The notes: generated by a model not told the origin, from the sequence alone. DNA of 64,000 nt from Streptomyces sp. GSL17-111 (GCF_037911585.1 NZ_JBAJNS010000001.1:4883501-4947500), one strand, 5' to 3'. Positions 15,653 through 24,146 are shown, counted from the first letter of the stretch. A program made the numbers and translations.

Positions 15653-15856
15653 ATGGCATCTGGTACCGTGAAGTGGTTCAACTCGGAAAAGGGCTTCGGC
15701 TTCATCGAGCAGGACGGTGGCGGCGCTGACGTGTTCGCCCACTACTCGAACATCGCCGCCCAGGGCTTCCGTGAGCTGCTCGAGGGTCAGAAGGTGACCT
15801 TCGACATCGCGCAGGGCCAGAAGGGCCCGACGGCGGAGAACATCTCCGTCGCCTGA
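15653..15856 (+). CDS. Cold-shock protein (CspA family)
   Basis: 67 residues, one cold-shock (OB-fold) domain. RNP1 is KGFGFI (13-18) and RNP2 is DVFAHYS (26-32), both intact; start MASGTVKWFNSEKGFG, end QKGPTAENISVA. The domain binds single-stranded RNA/DNA and acts as an RNA chaperone. The ribosome binding site AAGGAG lies 7 nt before the ATG. A perfect 17-bp terminator follows, so it is probably transcribed alone at high level. Confidence 0.97.
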   Translation: MASGTVKWFNSEKGFGFIEQDGGGADVFAHYSNIAAQGFRELLEGQKVTFDIAQGQKGPTAENISVA

Positions 15857-15875
15857 CGCGACACGCACTGCAGAA

Positions 15876-15914
15876 GAGCCGGGGCCCGCACCTGAAGGGT
15901 GCGGGCCCCGGCTC
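15876..15914 (+). terminator. Strong terminator after the cold-shock gene
   Basis: Perfect 17-bp stem: GAGCCGGGGCCCGCACC (15876-15892), loop TGAAG, exact complement at 15898-15914. Confidence 0.88.
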
Positions 15915-16202
15915 GTTCCGCGAAACCGGCGCGGTCGGCCGCTTTTCCCGATCATCCCGCAGGCCGGGATGATCCGACCGCCCCGGCCATCCGACATCAG
16001 GCCCAGCTCCGGACCGCACTCCGCAGGAAACCGTTGAACCCGGCGAACTCGCCGGCCCTTCGAACCGTATCCATGCGGAATGCTGATTCTTTCTCCGGTC
16101 GGGCCATCTGAGTTTGCACTCGGCCCGTTCTCGTGATCCTCCGCGCTGCTCTTTTTCGCTGCGGGAATTCCTTGATACGTGCCGCATCAAGGAAGGTTCC
16201 GT
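15915..16202. promoter_or_regulatory. Leader of the DEAD-box helicase gene with an RBS-covering hairpin
   Basis: 288 bp without a gene between the csp terminator and the helicase. At its 3' end TTCCTTGAT (16168-16176) pairs perfectly with ATCAAGGAA (16186-16194) across a 9-nt loop. The right arm contains most of the Shine-Dalgarno AAGGAAGG (16189-16196), and the start codon is at 16203. As RNA this hairpin would hide the ribosome binding site. Confidence 0.6.
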
Positions 16203-17684
16203 ATGAACCGCACACGTTCCAATGACCGCTTCTCCCAGCGCACCGGCGGCTCCGGCCGCGTCGGCCGCCCCCGCCCCTCCGGCGCCGGCCGTTCCGGCGG
16301 GCCCGTCCGCTCCGGTGGTCCCGTCCGCCGGCCCGTGCCCGTCCAGGGGGAGTTCGCCCTTCCCCGCACGACCACGCCCCCGCTGCCCGCCGTCGAGTCG
16401 TTCGCCGATCTCGACATGCCGGCGCCGCTGCTCGCCGCGCTGAGCGCCGAGGGCGTGAGCGTGCCCTTCCCGATCCAGGGCGCCACCCTCCCGAACACCC
16501 TCGCGGGGCGTGACGTGCTCGGGCGGGGCCGGACCGGCTCCGGCAAGACGCTGGCCTTCGGCCTGGCCCTGCTGGCCCGGACCGCCGGACAGCGGGCCGA
16601 GCCGCGTCGGCCGCTCGGTCTCGTCCTCGTCCCCACCCGGGAGCTCGCCCAGCAGGTCACCGACGCCCTCACGCCCTACGCCCGGGCGGTCCGGGTCCGG
16701 CTGGCCACGGTCGTCGGCGGCATGTCGATCGGCCGGCAGGCGAGCGCCCTGCGGTCGGGCGCCGAGGTCGTCGTCGCCACCCCGGGACGGCTGAAGGACC
16801 TGCTGGACCGGGGCGACTGCGGCCTCGACCAGGTGGCCATCACCGTGCTCGACGAGGCCGACCAGATGGCCGACATGGGTTTCATGCCCCAGGTCACGGC
16901 CCTGCTCAACCAGGTGCGTGACGAGGGACAGCGGATGCTGTTCTCCGCGACGCTCGACCGCAACGTCGACCTGCTGGTCCGCCGCTACCTGACGGACCCC
17001 GTCGTCCACTCCGTCGACCCCTCGGCGGGCGCGGTCACCACGATGGAGCACCACGTGCTGCACGTCCACGACACGGACAAGCGCAGCGCGACGACCGAGA
17101 TCGCCGCCCGCGACGGCCGGGTCATCATGTTCCTGGACACCAAGCACGCGGTGGACCGGCTCACCCGGGACCTGCTCGGCAGCGGGGTGCGCGCCGCCGC
17201 CCTGCACGGCGGGAAGTCCCAGCCCCAGCGCACCCGGACGCTCGCGCAGTTCAAGACCGGGCACGTCACGGTGCTCGTGGCGACCAACGTGGCCGCGCGC
17301 GGCATCCACGTCGACAACCTGGACCTCGTCGTCAACGTCGACCCGCCCACGGACCCCAAGGACTACCTGCACCGTGGCGGGCGTACCGCGCGGGCCGGCG
17401 AGTCCGGCAGCGTGGTCACCCTCGTCACCCCCAGCCAGCGCCGGGCGATGGCCCGGCTGATGACGGCGGCGGGCATCGTCCCGCAGACCACGCAGGTGCG
17501 CTCGGGAGAGGTCGAACTCCAGCGGATCACGGGCGCTCAGGCACCCTCCGGCATCCCGGTCACCATCGCCGCGCCCGCCCGCGCCGAGTCCGGCGGAGCG
17601 TCGCGCGGCCGTCGGGGCGGCCGTCCCGGGCAGGCCACGCGCCGCAGCGCCCGTCGCCGTCCGCCCTACGACACCGCTGCCTGA
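16203..17684 (+). CDS. DEAD-box ATP-dependent RNA helicase
   Basis: 493 residues from the ATG at 16203. A Gly/Ser/Pro-rich N-terminal extension of about 60 residues precedes the core. Motif I is GRTGSGKT (Lys115), Ia PTRELAQQ, Ib TPGRL, II D217-E-A-D220, III SAT, then domain 2 with ARGIHVDNLDLV and HRGGRTARAGESG (motifs V-VI). The C-terminal tail is Arg/Gly-rich, a common RNA-binding extension. It unwinds RNA duplexes, and its position after a cold-shock gene suggests a role in cold adaptation or ribosome assembly. Translation may be gated by the hairpin described for its leader. Confidence 0.95.
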   Translation: MNRTRSNDRFSQRTGGSGRVGRPRPSGAGRSGGPVRSGGPVRRPVPVQGEFALPRTTTPPLPAVESFADLDMPAPLLAALSAEGVSVPFPIQGATLPNTLAGRDVLGRGRTGSGKTLAFGLALLARTAGQRAEPRRPLGLVLVPTRELAQQVTDALTPYARAVRVRLATVVGGMSIGRQASALRSGAEVVVATPGRLKDLLDRGDCGLDQVAITVLDEADQMADMGFMPQVTALLNQVRDEGQRMLFSATLDRNVDLLVRRYLTDPVVHSVDPSAGAVTTMEHHVLHVHDTDKRSATTEIAARDGRVIMFLDTKHAVDRLTRDLLGSGVRAAALHGGKSQPQRTRTLAQFKTGHVTVLVATNVAARGIHVDNLDLVVNVDPPTDPKDYLHRGGRTARAGESGSVVTLVTPSQRRAMARLMTAAGIVPQTTQVRSGEVELQRITGAQAPSGIPVTIAAPARAESGGASRGRRGGRPGQATRRSARRRPPYDTAA

Positions 17685-17755
17685 GCGGCCGTCCGCACTC
17701 GCCGCACCCCCACCGCACGTCCGGCCGTCCGTACCCCATCCCCCGTGAGGTCCTC

Positions 17756-18079
17756 ATGCGCTGCATCATCGCCCGCTTCCCGTTCAACCTGACCAAGAGC
17801 GCCGTGCTGGAGACGATGAAGGGCGTCAAGCCCGAGCCGGTGACCGGAGAGTCCGTCATCATCGGCCGCCGCCACTACCCCCTCAAGCAGGTGGGCCAGG
17901 TCGTCACCGGCCAGGACCGCAGGGACTTCAGCGCGGGCGAGGTCCGCCGGGCCATGACGCTTCTCGGTTTCACCTGCCGCTCCGCCCCCGAGGAGGCCGC
18001 CGAGGCCTCGTCGCAGCCCGGCCTCAGCCCGTTCCAGCACGCCTCGGCGATGCTGGGCGGCCCCGAGTCCGCCGGCTGA
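17756..18079 (+). CDS. SCO5918-like conserved hypothetical protein
   Basis: 107 residues, ATG start with GTGAGG upstream. Start MRCIIARFPFNLTKSAVLETMKGV, then EPVTGESVIIGRRHYPLKQVGQVVTGQDRRDFSAGEVRRAMTLLGFTC, ending in a low-complexity tail. No catalytic motif, signal or membrane segment. The name comes from my recollection of a Streptomyces family typically encoded next to a DEAD-box helicase and a cold-shock gene; the function is unknown. It lies 71 bp after the helicase gene and is followed by a strong terminator, so the two may share an mRNA. Confidence 0.75.
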   Translation: MRCIIARFPFNLTKSAVLETMKGVKPEPVTGESVIIGRRHYPLKQVGQVVTGQDRRDFSAGEVRRAMTLLGFTCRSAPEEAAEASSQPGLSPFQHASAMLGGPESAG

Positions 18080-18107
18080 GCCACGGCGCGGCACCCCTCG
18101 TCACGCG

Positions 18108-18147
18108 ACGGTGGGCCCGGACGGTGCGGACCGTCCGGGCCCACCGT
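18108..18147. terminator. Bidirectional terminator between convergent genes
   Basis: Perfect 18-bp stem: ACGGTGGGCCCGGACGGT (18108-18125), loop GCGG, exact complement 18130-18147. It lies between the SCO5918-like gene (+) and the endonuclease IV gene (-), so it can serve both. Confidence 0.88.
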
Positions 18148-18179
18148 TCGTGCGTACGGGCCGCGCTCAGGGGCCGCGC

Positions 18180-19103
18180 TCAGGGGGTCCGGCGCGCCCG
18201 CAGGGCCTTGAGCCGGGCCACGTCCGCCCGGTGCCCGGCCGTCCCGCCGGGCGTCTCGATGACCAGCGGCACGCCGTCGGTGGCCGGATGCCCGAACAGC
18301 TCCCCGAACGCCTCCGCGCCGATGTGCCCGGCGCCGATGTTCTCGTGCCGGTCCTTGTGCGCGCCCACGACGTCCTGGGAGTCGTTCGCGTGGATCAGAC
18401 GCAGCCGGCCGGGACCGGCGACGTCCACGAGCTCGTCCAGCAGCGCCTTCGTTCCGCCCGGCGCCGCGAGGTCGTGTCCGGCCGCGAAGGCGTGGCAGGT
18501 GTCCAGGCACACCCCCACCCGGGGATGCCGGTCCAGGGCGTCCAGGTACGGCCCCAGGTCCTCGGCCAGCGAGCACAGGGAGGCACCCTGCCCGGCCGTG
18601 GGCTCCAGCAGCAGCCACGGGTCGTCGTCGTGGGTCAGCTCCGCCAGCAGCGGGCGGACCAGCTCACGCACCTGCTCCAGCGCGACGGACCGCTCCCGCC
18701 CGCCCGTCGCCGACCCGGTGTGCACGACGACGCCGAGCGCCCCGATGTCGCGGCCGCGCCGCAGGGAGTGGCGCAGCGAGGCGACGGAACGCTCGGCCGT
18801 GGCCGGGGTGTGGGAACCGAAGTTGATCAGGTACGGCGCGTGCACGTACGCCGGGAGGCCCTCGGCCGCGCAGTGCTCCCGGAACCGCTCGTCCTCCCGC
18901 GGGTTCCCCGTGGGCGTGGCCCAGCCCCGGGGGTTGGCGACGAAGACCTGCACGGCCTCGGCCCCGAGCTCCCGGGCGTAGGGGAGCCCGACGGCGGCCA
19001 GTCCGCCGGCCACGGGGACGTGGGCGCCGACGGGATTGCGGACGCGGCGCCCGGAGGGTCCGGGCGCCGCGTCGTGGTGTCGCTGCTGGGGGGAATCGTT
19101 CAC
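18180..19103 (-). CDS. nfo: Deoxyribonuclease IV (AP endonuclease)
   Basis: 307-residue TIM-barrel AP endonuclease that cuts 5' to abasic sites in base-excision repair. Recognised by VGAHVPVAGGL near the start, VQVFVANPRGWA, YVHAPYLINFGS, VVHTGSA, LLLEPTAGQG, VCLDTCHAFAAGHD, RLIHANDSQDVVGAHKDRHENIG, with the metal-binding His, Glu and Asp residues in these blocks; C-terminus PLVIETPGG. The start is GTG at 19103; an initiation nearer VGAHVPVAG is possible because the first 20 residues are not family-like. Confidence 0.93.
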   Translation of the reverse strand: MNDSPQQRHHDAAPGPSGRRVRNPVGAHVPVAGGLAAVGLPYARELGAEAVQVFVANPRGWATPTGNPREDERFREHCAAEGLPAYVHAPYLINFGSHTPATAERSVASLRHSLRRGRDIGALGVVVHTGSATGGRERSVALEQVRELVRPLLAELTHDDDPWLLLEPTAGQGASLCSLAEDLGPYLDALDRHPRVGVCLDTCHAFAAGHDLAAPGGTKALLDELVDVAGPGRLRLIHANDSQDVVGAHKDRHENIGAGHIGAEAFGELFGHPATDGVPLVIETPGGTAGHRADVARLKALRARRTP

Positions 19104-19146
19104 CCGCTCAGGGTGCCATCCCCGTGTTCACCCGCTCCGGGGTGGC

Positions 19147-20034
19147 TCAGTACGCGCTCCACACGTTGTCGATGGAGCCGTAGCGGTCGGCGGCGTAGTT
19201 GCAGGCCGCGACGATGTTGGCGACCGGGTCCCACTGGCTGCGCTCGGTGCCCTCGACGTGGTAGGCGTCGAAGGTCGGCTTGATCACCTGGAGCAGACCG
19301 ATGGAGGGCACGCCGTTGCGGGCGTTGATGTCCCAGTCGTTGATCGCGTTCGGGTCGCCGCTGGACTCCCGCATGATGTTCCACTTGATGCGGTCGTAGC
19401 TGCCGGGGATGTCGTGCTCGTCCATGATGTCCATGGCCTCGCTGATCCACCCGTCGAGGTTGTTCGGGTACTGCTTCGGCTGCTCGGCGGCGGCCGGCTT
19501 CTCGGCGCGCTTGCTGCGGTCGGCGGCGGCCTGCGCCTCGCGCTCCTTCTTCGCCTTGGCCTCGGCGGCGGCCTGCCGCTCGGCCTTCTCCGCCTTCTCG
19601 GCCTCGGCGGCCGCCTTCGCCGCCGCCTCGGCGGCGCGGGTGTCGGCGGCCTCCTGCTGCTCCTGCAGGCTCTTGAGCTGGCCGCCCGCGCCCTCGCCGA
19701 GGACGACGGAGGCCGGAGCCTCGGCCACGGTGGTGTTCTCCTGCGCGGAGCTGGTCGTCGGCACCAGCGTCAGGGCGACGGCCGCGGCGGCGGCGCCGGA
19801 TATGACGGCCGCGGAGTGCCGCTGGTCGCGCGTCAGGCTCCGGGCGAACGCCGGGACGTCGCGGAGGTGGGCGGGCACCTCGCGCAGGTGGGCGGGCGTC
19901 TCGCGCAGCTGACCGGGAACGGCCTTGATGTTTGCCTTGAGCTCCTGGAGGTAACCGGGAAGCTCATTGCGGAGGTGCTCCGGGATCATGCGGAGCTCGG
20001 TCGAAATCCTGGATTCCGGCTTGATGCTGGGCAT
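19147..20034 (-). CDS. Secreted lytic transglycosylase (SLT-type domain)
   Basis: 295 residues. The first about 75 residues contain repeats of the form P-x-H-L-R-x-x-P, then a hydrophobic segment (SAAVISGAAAAAVALTLVPTTSSAQ, about 73-97) serving as signal or anchor. A long Ala/Glu/Lys-rich coiled coil follows (about 118-185), then the lysozyme-like SLT domain with IKWNIMRESSGDPNAIN (catalytic Glu in the RESS motif), GVPSIGLLQVIKPTFDAYH and a C-terminal NYAADRYGSIDNVWSAY. It cleaves peptidoglycan outside the membrane. The long N-terminal part before the hydrophobic segment is unusual and could be cytoplasmic if the segment is an anchor. Confidence 0.88.
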   Translation of the reverse strand: MPSIKPESRISTELRMIPEHLRNELPGYLQELKANIKAVPGQLRETPAHLREVPAHLRDVPAFARSLTRDQRHSAAVISGAAAAAVALTLVPTTSSAQENTTVAEAPASVVLGEGAGGQLKSLQEQQEAADTRAAEAAAKAAAEAEKAEKAERQAAAEAKAKKEREAQAAADRSKRAEKPAAAEQPKQYPNNLDGWISEAMDIMDEHDIPGSYDRIKWNIMRESSGDPNAINDWDINARNGVPSIGLLQVIKPTFDAYHVEGTERSQWDPVANIVAACNYAADRYGSIDNVWSAY

Positions 20035-20336
20035 GCGGGGTCGAACCTCTTCCAGATCGCTGATGTCGCAGGCCTGAGCGGCGCGGAGCCGTTCACGTCT
20101 ACGGCGCCATGCGACGTGAATGATTGTTAGCGACTGGAAAACCCGCTGGCAAAGGTGTGACCTACGATCCGGCGTCGTAGGCCATGGGGGCTGGTTTGTC
20201 CGTTTCCGCCCTGCCTAATGGGCGACATGTCCACTAATCCCGGTCGTACGTGACGTGCGCCCTATGCGGCGGATCACAGCGCCGGGGAGCGTGGGAGACC
20301 GCCCGAAGTTGCTTTCGCACGCACTGTGAACGGATC
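20035..20336. promoter_or_regulatory. Promoter/leader region of the lytic transglycosylase gene
   Basis: 302 bp gene-free. Read on the minus strand, TTGCCA (20152-20147), a 17-bp spacer and TAACAA (20129-20124) form a good HrdB-like promoter, with a transcript start near 20117. Two inverted repeats are present: TTCACGTC (20092-20099)/GACGTGAA (20113-20120), overlapping the start of the transcript, and CCTACGA (20161-20167)/TCGTAGG (20175-20181), upstream of the -35. Either may be an operator. I looked for a c-di-AMP (ydaO) riboswitch, common before such genes, and did not find its signature segments. Confidence 0.5.
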
Positions 20337-20792
20337 TCAGGAGCGCCCGGCGGCGCGCAGCGCGGCGGCCCGCAGCCGGGCGAGCAGCGGCAGGATGTCG
20401 TCGTTCGGCGCCGCCCCGACCGCCTGGACGTAGGCGATGACGCTGTGCGCCATCGCGTCCGACGCCCGCTCGTCGCTGCTGGCGGCCCAGGCCGCCAGCG
20501 TGGCGGACAGCACCGCCGACACGCGGACCGTCACGTCGGCCTCCTTGCGCGCCCGCGCCGCCGCCAGCTCGGGCGGGGGCAGGTCGTCGCCGACGCCGTG
20601 CACGGTGTCCATGAGCGCGCCGATGACCTGCTGCGCGAACGCGGCCAGCACGACGGGCATCGGCCGCTCGTCCTCGTCGCGGTGGACGAGTGCCCGCTGG
20701 GCGTCCCGGTCGCCCCGGAAGGCGGCCTCCACATAGGCGATCGCCGCCAGCACCTCGTCGGGCGGCAGCCGGTCCCCGTCGTCGCCGGTCAT
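20337..20792 (-). CDS. Conserved hypothetical protein, all-helical
   Basis: 151 residues from the ATG at 20792, preceded by AGGAGGG (6-7 nt), which favours this start over earlier in-frame codons. Start MTGDDGDRLPPDEVLAAIAYVEAAFRGDRDAQRALV; the rest reads as a bundle of Ala/Leu-rich helices without Cys or His clusters. No signal or membrane segment. No domain recognised; function unknown. It lies downstream of the PASTA kinase gene on the same strand (136 bp). Confidence 0.65.
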   Translation of the reverse strand: MTGDDGDRLPPDEVLAAIAYVEAAFRGDRDAQRALVHRDEDERPMPVVLAAFAQQVIGALMDTVHGVGDDLPPPELAAARARKEADVTVRVSAVLSATLAAWAASSDERASDAMAHSVIAYVQAVGAAPNDDILPLLARLRAAALRAAGRS

Positions 20793-20928
20793 CGGCCCTC
20801 CTGCCGTCGCGTCTCCCCGGAGGGCCGCACGGTAGCGCGGGCCTCTCGTGATCGTTTCCCGCACCGCTGGGGCGGCAGTCGTGCCCGGCCCGCCGCGACG
20901 CCCGGCCGTCCCGCGCGGTCGAGCCGCC

Positions 20929-22884
20929 TCAGCGGACCCAGATCGTGATGCTGGACCCCTTCGGGGCCTTCTCGCCGCCGTCCACGGACTGGTTGAAGAC
21001 CGTGCCCAGGAAGAAGAGGTTCCGCACGGTGACCTTGAAGCCCGCCTCCTCCAGCGCCGCCACGGCCGCGTCCTGGTCCTGCCCGACGACGTCCGGCACG
21101 GTCACCGACTCCGGCCCCTTGGAGACGGTCAGCGTCACGGTGTCGCCCTCCGCCGCCGTGGCCCCCGCACGCGGCGACTGACGGGCGACGGTCCCGGGCT
21201 CCTGCGCCGAGTGCGCCCGCTCGGCGGAGAACTCCACCTCGAAGCCGGCCCGCTCCAGCGTCTTGCGGGCGTCCTCCCGGTCGGCCCCGGCGACGTCCGG
21301 CACCTCGACGCGCTCGCCCTTGGAGACGACCAGTTCGATCGCGGTGCCCGGCCGACGCTCGGTACCCGCCGGTGGCTCGGTGCGGATGACGGCGCCCCGG
21401 TCCACGGAGGAGCTGAACTCGCGCGTGACCGTCGTCGGCTCCAGCTCGGCGTCCGTCAGCCGCCGACGGGCGTCCGCCAGCGGTACGCCCTCCAGCTCGG
21501 GAACGGCGACCACGTCCGGCCCCTGCGAGACCCTGATCGTCACCGTGGCGTTGCCCCGCACGCGCGTGCCGGGACCGGGGTCGCTGCTGACGATCAGCCC
21601 CTCGTCGACGCTCGCGCTGTGCACCTCTTCCACCCGCGTCCGCAGCCCCGCCTCGTCGAGCCGGCGCTCCGCCTCCGCGAGGGGCAGCCGTAGCACGCTG
21701 GGCGTCCGCGTGAACTGCCCGGAGTTGATGTACCAGACGCCCGCCCCCACCCCGACGACGAGCAGCAGCACCAGGCCCACGAGCAGCCCGGGGGAGCGGC
21801 GCCCGCCTCCGCGCGGGGCCGTCGCGCGGCGATGCGGCCCCGCAGGGGGCTCCTCCTCCTCCTCCAGACGCGGCAGCAGCGGGGCCGAGGGCAGGACGCT
21901 CGTGTGCTCGGCGGCGTCGGCCCGCGCACCGCCCCGTCGTCCGCCCCGTCGTCCGACCCGGGGCAGCACCGTCGTGGCCCGGTCGCCCCCGCCGTCGTCG
22001 GCACGGGCCTGCGGCGGGACGAGGTCCAGGTCGGCCACGGTCAGCCCGGCCCGGACGGCCCGCAGCTCGGCCAGCATCACGGCGGCGTCCGCCGGGCGCG
22101 CCGAGGCGTCGCGTGCCGTGCCGCGCGCCACCAGGGCGTCGAGCGGGCGCGCCAGCCCCGGCACGGCGTCGGACGGCGGCGGCACGTCCTCCCGCAGATG
22201 CTGGTAGAGCACCTGCGCCGGGGTGGTCCCCGTGTGCGGCTTGCGTCCGGTCAGCATCTCGTAGAGCATCACGCCGCACGCGTAGACGTCGGCACTGGTG
22301 TCCGTGATCCCGTGCTCGATGTGCTCGGGGGAGAGGTAGGAGACCGTGCCCATCACCGACGTCGTCGACAGGGCCGTCTGCGCGTCCACGGCCCGCACGA
22401 GGCCGAAGTCCGCGACCTTCACCCGGCCGTCGTCGCCGATCAGCACGTTCTCCGGCTTCACGTCCCGGTGCACGAGCCCGGCCCGGTGGGCGGCGCCCAG
22501 CGCGGCCAGTATCGGCTCCAGGATGTCCAGCGCGGCCCGCGGCTGGAGCGCCCCGCGCCGCACGAGGACGTCCCGCAGAGTGCATCCGGCGACGTACTCC
22601 ATCGCCAGGTACACGTACGAGCCGTCCATGCCCTGGTCGAAGACGCCCACGACGTTGGGGTGGTCGAGGCGGGCGACGGCCCTGGCCTCGCGGATGAACC
22701 GCTCGACGAAACTGCCGTCGTGCGCCAGGGACGGGTGCATCACCTTCAGGGCGAGGACCCGGTCCAGCCGGGTGTCCACCGCCCGGTAGACCGTCGCCAT
22801 GCCGCCGGCCGCGATCCGCGCCTCGACGCGGTACCGCCCGTCCAGCACGTGCCCGATCATCGGGTCCTGAAGGGTCGCATCCAC
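20929..22884 (-). CDS. PASTA-domain Ser/Thr protein kinase (PknB-like)
   Basis: 651 residues. Kinase domain about 17-285: G-loop IAAGGMATVY, catalytic Lys47 (ALKVMHP), HRDVKPENV, DFGLV and an APE-like SPEH. A juxtamembrane Arg/Gly- and Glu-rich linker precedes one transmembrane segment (GLLVGLVLLLVVGVGAGVW, about 375-395). Outside are four PASTA repeats, each with a VPxxxG-type core. PASTA kinases sense muropeptides or lipid II and phosphorylate cell-wall and division proteins. Start GTG at 22884 has no ribosome binding site, but TAGAAT lies 6 nt upstream, suggesting a leaderless mRNA. Confidence 0.95.
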   Translation of the reverse strand: MDATLQDPMIGHVLDGRYRVEARIAAGGMATVYRAVDTRLDRVLALKVMHPSLAHDGSFVERFIREARAVARLDHPNVVGVFDQGMDGSYVYLAMEYVAGCTLRDVLVRRGALQPRAALDILEPILAALGAAHRAGLVHRDVKPENVLIGDDGRVKVADFGLVRAVDAQTALSTTSVMGTVSYLSPEHIEHGITDTSADVYACGVMLYEMLTGRKPHTGTTPAQVLYQHLREDVPPPSDAVPGLARPLDALVARGTARDASARPADAAVMLAELRAVRAGLTVADLDLVPPQARADDGGGDRATTVLPRVGRRGGRRGGARADAAEHTSVLPSAPLLPRLEEEEEPPAGPHRRATAPRGGGRRSPGLLVGLVLLLVVGVGAGVWYINSGQFTRTPSVLRLPLAEAERRLDEAGLRTRVEEVHSASVDEGLIVSSDPGPGTRVRGNATVTIRVSQGPDVVAVPELEGVPLADARRRLTDAELEPTTVTREFSSSVDRGAVIRTEPPAGTERRPGTAIELVVSKGERVEVPDVAGADREDARKTLERAGFEVEFSAERAHSAQEPGTVARQSPRAGATAAEGDTVTLTVSKGPESVTVPDVVGQDQDAAVAALEEAGFKVTVRNLFFLGTVFNQSVDGGEKAPKGSSITIWVR

Positions 22885-22896
22885 ACGGGGATTCTA
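22885..22896 (-). promoter_or_regulatory. Probable -10 element of the PASTA kinase gene (leaderless)
   Basis: On the minus strand TAGAAT (22896-22891) is followed by 6 nt and then the GTG start. The -10 match is good; no clear -35 at 16-18 bp. Confidence 0.4.
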
Positions 22897-23036
22897 CGAG
22901 CCGCCACGGACGCCGTGTGCGGACCGCCAGGCCCCGCGCCGCACTGCAGCGGAACGGTGACGAACCCGCACCCTCCCCGTGCCGTCGGCTCCCGGCCCCC
23001 TCCCCACCGGCCCGCCGCGCCCGCCGGGGCGGGACG

Positions 23037-24146
23037 TCAGACGTCGGCGGCGGGCGCCTCGTCGGCAGGCTCCGTCGTGTACTCGTCGTCCGACGGGAAG
23101 GCGATCGACGGGTCCGACTCCAGGTCGAGTGCCCGGCGCAGCGAGACTTCGGTCTCCAGGTCCAGAGCGGCGAACGCGGCGTCGTAGGCGTCCTCGTAGG
23201 CGGCGGCGTCCGCGGCACCCGACGCGTCCTCCCAGAGCGCCGCCGCCGCGCGTATCTCCTCGACGAGCCCGGCCGCCGGTTTCCGCGCCGCGTCCTCCCA
23301 GTCGTGCCCGTGCAACACGTCCGCCTCGTAGGTGAGCGTCCCGGAGAGGTCCTCCGCCCACTGCCGCTGCGCGTCGAGGTCCTCGAAGGCCGGCTGCTCC
23401 CCGTAGGCCGCGTCGACGTGGCCGATGCGCGTCAGGAAGAAGACCTGCTCCTCGTCGAGCATGCTCGCGTCGACCCGCAGCGAGCCCTCCAGCGCCCGCT
23501 CCTCGTGGGCGTACGAGCAGATGACCCCCCGGTCGCCGTTCGCCCACGTGAGGGACGTCGGCTGCAGGTGGTAGGGGAAGACGTCGAACGGCACGGTCCA
23601 GCTGTCGAGGATGTAGTCGTCGACGCGCTGCTCGCAGTGCTCACCGACCCACTCGGCGACCGCGTCGTCACCCGGCCAGGGGCCCTCGTCCATGCTCAGG
23701 ACGGCGTAGGCCTCGGCCTGGTGCGGCTCGTCGCACGGAACGAGCCCTGCGGAGCCGTGCTCGGTCTCCTCCTCCGAGGAGAGGGTGCCCAGGTTGAAGC
23801 AGTCACCCGGCTCGATGGTGGCCGGGTCGATGCGGGTGGGGGCGGTGGTCCCGGCCGCGCGGCCGTCCTCGTCCGGCTCCTCCCCGGCGATCACGGCCAG
23901 CACCACGGACACGGCGATGATCACCAACGACACGGCCGAGACGACCACGCCGGCCACGGCCATGCCCTTGCCGCTCTCGTGGCGCCGACGGAGCTGGACG
24001 AGGGCGATGACGCCCAGGACCAGGCCCACCGGCGGCAGGCAGGTGAGCGCGCACACCAGGGACGCGACCGCCAGGCCGTTCGTCGGGCGGGGCGGCGCGT
24101 ACGGGCTCCCGCCGTACGCCGGACCGAACGGGGGGTGGTGACTCAT
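23037..24146 (-). CDS. DUF4190 / septum-formation-domain membrane protein
   Basis: 369 residues, ATG start preceded by GAAGGA. N-terminus is Pro/Gly/Tyr-rich, followed by a DUF4190-type pair of membrane segments (about 23-45 and 60-87) with the motif KGMAVAGVVVSAVSL. The extracytoplasmic part begins PATIEPGDCFNLG and includes LVPCDEPHQAEAYAVL, AEWVGEHCEQRVDDY and WANGDRGVICSYAHE, matching the 'septum formation' family often found in actinobacteria; four Cys may pair. The C-terminal 100 residues are acidic and Ala-rich. Located upstream of the PASTA kinase gene on the same strand. Exact role unknown. Confidence 0.8.
   Translation of the reverse strand: MSHHPPFGPAYGGSPYAPPRPTNGLAVASLVCALTCLPPVGLVLGVIALVQLRRRHESGKGMAVAGVVVSAVSLVIIAVSVVLAVIAGEEPDEDGRAAGTTAPTRIDPATIEPGDCFNLGTLSSEEETEHGSAGLVPCDEPHQAEAYAVLSMDEGPWPGDDAVAEWVGEHCEQRVDDYILDSWTVPFDVFPYHLQPTSLTWANGDRGVICSYAHEERALEGSLRVDASMLDEEQVFFLTRIGHVDAAYGEQPAFEDLDAQRQWAEDLSGTLTYEADVLHGHDWEDAARKPAAGLVEEIRAAAALWEDASGAADAAAYEDAYDAAFAALDLETEVSLRRALDLESDPSIAFPSDDEYTTEPADEAPAADV

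Noticed and set aside
20035..20160. c-di-AMP (ydaO) riboswitch upstream of the lytic transglycosylase
   Set aside because: Such genes often have one in Streptomyces, but the conserved GGGGGACCCA- and GGGTGAATC-like segments are not found on the minus strand.
20789..23218. 809-codon frame on the same strand as the PASTA kinase, other phase
   Set aside because: Out-of-phase reading of the kinase gene; Arg/Gly/Ala composition only.
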